A stretch of 6,991 nt of DNA, taken from the NCBI GenBank assembly GCA_025963265.1, contig JAOPUY010000147.1, positions 1-6,991 on the forward strand, written 5' to 3'. This DNA comes from Frankiales bacterium. GTDB taxonomy: Bacteria > Actinomycetota > Actinomycetes > Mycobacteriales > Jatrophihabitantaceae. Under the pieces are notes generated by a model. The model did not search any database. It saw only the letters and a list, made by a program, of their open reading frames with translations, and was not told the DNA's origin. Positions 5,279 to 6,991 of this stretch are shown piece by piece. The position numbers were made by a program, and so were the translations under genes. Within the stretch, counting starts at the first letter, position 1. Each line of letters opens with the position of its first letter.

Positions 5279-6216
5279 GGTCCGCGATGCTCGTCGTTCA
5301 CACCGGCCGGGCTGACATCCGCGACCTGGCGCGGCACGTCATCACCCGGCTGACCAGCGAGGGCTTCCAGGTTCGGATCAACGGGGCGGAGAGCCTGGAG
5401 CTCGTCGCTGACCTGTCGAGCGGCCCGGGCCACGGCTCCGGGGCCAGCGCCGACGCGCTCGGCAACGTCACGATCGTCGACGGCCCCGAGTGCGCCGACG
5501 GGACGGAGGTCGCCTTGGTCCTCGGCGGCGACGGGACCTTCCTGCGCGCGGCCGAGCTCACCCGCGACCGCGAGGTGCCGCTGCTCGGGGTCAACCTGGG
5601 CCACGTCGGCTTCCTGGCCGAGACCGAACTCGACGCCCTGGACGCCACCGTCTCGGCCGTGGTCGAGTGCAAGTACGAGGTCGAGCAGCGACTGACCCTC
5701 GACGTCACCGCCCACTCCGACGGGGCGGTGATCGCGACCGACTGGGCGTTGAACGAAGCCTCGATCGAGAAGACGGCGCGGGAGAAGATGCTCGAGGTCG
5801 AGGTCTCGGTCGACGACCGGCCGCTGCTGCGCTTCGGTTGCGACGGGGTCATCTGCGCCACGCCGACTGGCTCCACCGCGTACGCGTTCTCGGTCGGCGG
5901 GCCGATCATTTGGCCGAACGTCGAGGCCATGCTCGTCGTCCCCAATGCCGCGCACGCGCTGTTCGACCGCCCCCTGGTGGTCGCCCCGAACTCGCAGATC
6001 CGGCTGACCTTGCTCCGGCCCGAGCAACTCGGGCTGCTCAGCTGTGACGGACGGCGCTCCCACGAGCTGCCGCCTGGCTCCTCGCTGACCGTCGAGCGGG
6101 GCAAGACGCCGATCCTGGTCGCCCGGCCCTACCCGACGCCGTTCGGCGAGCGGTTGGTCGCCAAATTCCAGCTGCCGGTGCGGAGTTTTCGCGACACCGA
6201 ACCGCTGGGCAAGTAG
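5275..6216 (+). CDS. nadK: ATP/polyphosphate NAD kinase
   Basis: Protein of 313 residues, the usual size for actinobacterial NAD kinases (PpnK). It phosphorylates NAD to NADP in the cytosol and supplies the NADP(H) pool. Visible family motifs are LGGDGTFLRAAE (83-94, with the catalytic Asp D86 in GGDGT), GVNLGHVGFLAE, the NE pair at N160-E161 (LNEASIEK), D190 in CDGVICATPTGSTAY (189-203; Thr196, Thr198 and Ser200 of the NAD site) and GGPI after it. The N-terminal MLVVHTGR block is the beta-strand start of the family. A non-conserved insert of about 25 residues (approximately 45-70) precedes GGDGT, as in other actinobacterial members. The gene overlaps the tlyA stop by four bases and has its own AGGAG site, so it is translationally coupled to tlyA. 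The next gene, recN, starts 19 bp downstream. In M. tuberculosis the same trio is tlyA-ppnK-recN. Confidence 0.96.
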   Translation: MRSAMLVVHTGRADIRDLARHVITRLTSEGFQVRINGAESLELVADLSSGPGHGSGASADALGNVTIVDGPECADGTEVALVLGGDGTFLRAAELTRDREVPLLGVNLGHVGFLAETELDALDATVSAVVECKYEVEQRLTLDVTAHSDGAVIATDWALNEASIEKTAREKMLEVEVSVDDRPLLRFGCDGVICATPTGSTAYAFSVGGPIIWPNVEAMLVVPNAAHALFDRPLVVAPNSQIRLTLLRPEQLGLLSCDGRRSHELPPGSSLTVERGKTPILVARPYPTPFGERLVAKFQLPVRSFRDTEPLGK

Positions 6217-6222
6217 CCCCGC

Positions 6223-6228
6223 TACTGT
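6223..6228 (+). promoter_or_regulatory. Possible -10 element for a leaderless recN transcript
   Basis: TACTGT in the nadK-recN gap fits TANNNT and ends 7 bases before GTG 6236. With no Shine-Dalgarno upstream of that GTG, a leaderless transcript starting at 6236 is plausible. No clear -35 box, LexA box or PafBC (RecA-NDp) motif is visible. Confidence 0.35.
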
Positions 6229-6235
6229 TCACCTC

Positions 6236-6991
6236 GTGTTGGAGGAATTGCGCATCAGCGGGCTGGGGGTCATCTCCGACGCGGTGCTCGAGTTCGGCCC
6301 GGGATTGACCGTGGTCACCGGCGAGACCGGGGCCGGCAAGACGATGGTGCTCTCCGGCCTGGCCCTGTTGTTCGGCGGCCGCGCGGATTACTCCCGGCTG
6401 CGACCGGGCTTCGAGTCGGCCAGCGTCGAGGGCCGACTGCTGCTCGAAGAGGACTCGCCAGCGGCCGCCGCGGTGTCTGAGGCCGGCGGCGACATCGAGG
6501 AGGACCGGGTGCTGCTGCTGCGCCGCGTCATCGGCGCCAATGGCCGCTCCCGGGCCGTGGCCGGCGGAGCGTCGGTGCCCGCCGCGGTGCTGACCCGCCT
6601 GGGGGACAGCCTGCTCGCTGTGCACGGTCAAAGCGACCAGCAACGGCTGGCTAGACCGGCCGAGCAACGCCTCACCCTCGACCGGTACGCCGGGCTCGAG
6701 CTCGCCGAGTGCCGGGACGCGTTCACGGCTTGGCGGTCGGCCGTGGCCGAGTTCGACCGCCGCTCGGGCCAAGCCCAAGAGCTCCAGCGCGAGGCGGAGC
6801 TGCTCAGACACGGCATCAATGAGGTCGCCGAGATCGCCCCGACCGTCGGCGAGGACGTGGAGCTGGCCAATCTGACGTCCCGGCTGGAGCACGCCGATTC
6901 GTTGCGACTGGCGGCCCACGCGGCCCACAACGCCTTGCTCGGCGACGCCGAGGATCCGACCGCCGACGCGTTGGACGTGCAGGCGCTGCTC
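6236..6991 (+). CDS. recN: DNA repair protein RecN, N-terminal part (runs off window)
   Basis: 252 codons are open to the window edge, about 40-45% of a usual 570-590 residue RecN. The protein begins MLEELRISGLGVISDAVLEF, the typical RecN opening strand. The Walker A motif GETGAGKT is at 29-36 and is followed by MVLSGLALLFGGRAD. VHGQSDQQRL (about 129-138) is the conserved HGQ block before the coiled coil. From about residue 143 the chain turns into charged helix, including the LLRHGINEVAEIAPTVGEDVEL segment common to RecN. RecN is an SMC-like ATPase that acts with RecA at double-strand breaks; the Walker B half lies beyond the window. GTG 6236 gives the canonical ML-E-E-L start; TTG 6239 is an alternative. 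The GGAGG at 6241-6245 is inside the coding start and is not its ribosome site. Confidence 0.95.
   Translation, partial: MLEELRISGLGVISDAVLEFGPGLTVVTGETGAGKTMVLSGLALLFGGRADYSRLRPGFESASVEGRLLLEEDSPAAAAVSEAGGDIEEDRVLLLRRVIGANGRSRAVAGGASVPAAVLTRLGDSLLAVHGQSDQQRLARPAEQRLTLDRYAGLELAECRDAFTAWRSAVAEFDRRSGQAQELQREAELLRHGINEVAEIAPTVGEDVELANLTSRLEHADSLRLAAHAAHNALLGDAEDPTADALDVQALL

Noticed and set aside
5260..6104. Two long minus-strand frames (267 and 268 residues) opposite nadK
   Set aside because: NadK has every family motif in the plus frame. The minus frames lack recognisable domains and result from scarce stop codons at high GC.
6181..6235. LexA box or PafBC (RecA-NDp) promoter upstream of recN
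   Set aside because: GAAC at 6199-6202 and GTTC at 6227-6230 are too far apart for a LexA palindrome, and the sequence before TACTGT does not match the RecA-NDp -35 pattern.
6038..6928. 296-residue minus-strand frame opposite recN
   Set aside because: RecN with Walker A is plain on the plus strand; the minus frame is compositional noise across the nadK-recN junction.

Overview
The window comes from a high-GC actinobacterium. Third positions of the reading frames are almost all G or C. GTG starts occur beside ATG. The gene order is the conserved actinobacterial block known in Mycobacterium tuberculosis as Rv1691-Rv1696 (TPR protein, HAD phosphatase, small protein, tlyA, NAD kinase, recN). Two differences from the mycobacterial version stand out: a 5S rRNA gene (end of an rRNA operon) lies directly upstream, and a DUF1015 gene sits on the opposite strand between the TPR and HAD genes. 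I cannot name the genus; a non-mycobacterial actinomycete is most likely.

Layout: 1-93 is the 3' part of a 5S rRNA gene, followed at 102-151 by a very strong intrinsic terminator. A 550-residue protein (175-1827, +) follows after only 23 bases. It has a long Arg/Ser-rich, repeat-bearing, apparently disordered N-terminal part and a helical TPR-like C-terminal part. A DUF1015-family protein (1779-3125, -) converges on it and overlaps its 3' end by 49 bp. Divergent from DUF1015, and only 41 bp away, a plus-strand run begins: an HAD-IIA phosphatase with a C-terminal extension like the half-GNAT module of Rv1692 (3167-4225), a 60-residue conserved small protein (4263-4445), the rRNA 2'-O-methyltransferase TlyA (4457-5278), NAD kinase (5275-6216, ATGA overlap with tlyA) and the first 252 codons of recN (6236 to the window edge).

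The plus-strand genes are tightly spaced (gaps of 37, 11, -4 and 19 bp) and look like one operon. Possible internal leaderless promoters (TANNNT hexamers 6-8 bases before a GTG start) lie in front of the small gene and recN, and one lies before an alternative DUF1015 start. Only nadK has a clear Shine-Dalgarno sequence. The recognised functions are rRNA modification (TlyA), NADP supply (NAD kinase), DNA repair (RecN) and probable glycerol-phosphate recycling (HAD).

I found no mobile element, CRISPR array, tRNA or clear foreign insert. This is essentially a conserved housekeeping region. The least described parts are the Arg/Ser repeat domain of the TPR protein, the DUF1015 protein and the 60-residue protein. 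Every stretch longer than about 100 bases is accounted for by a gene.
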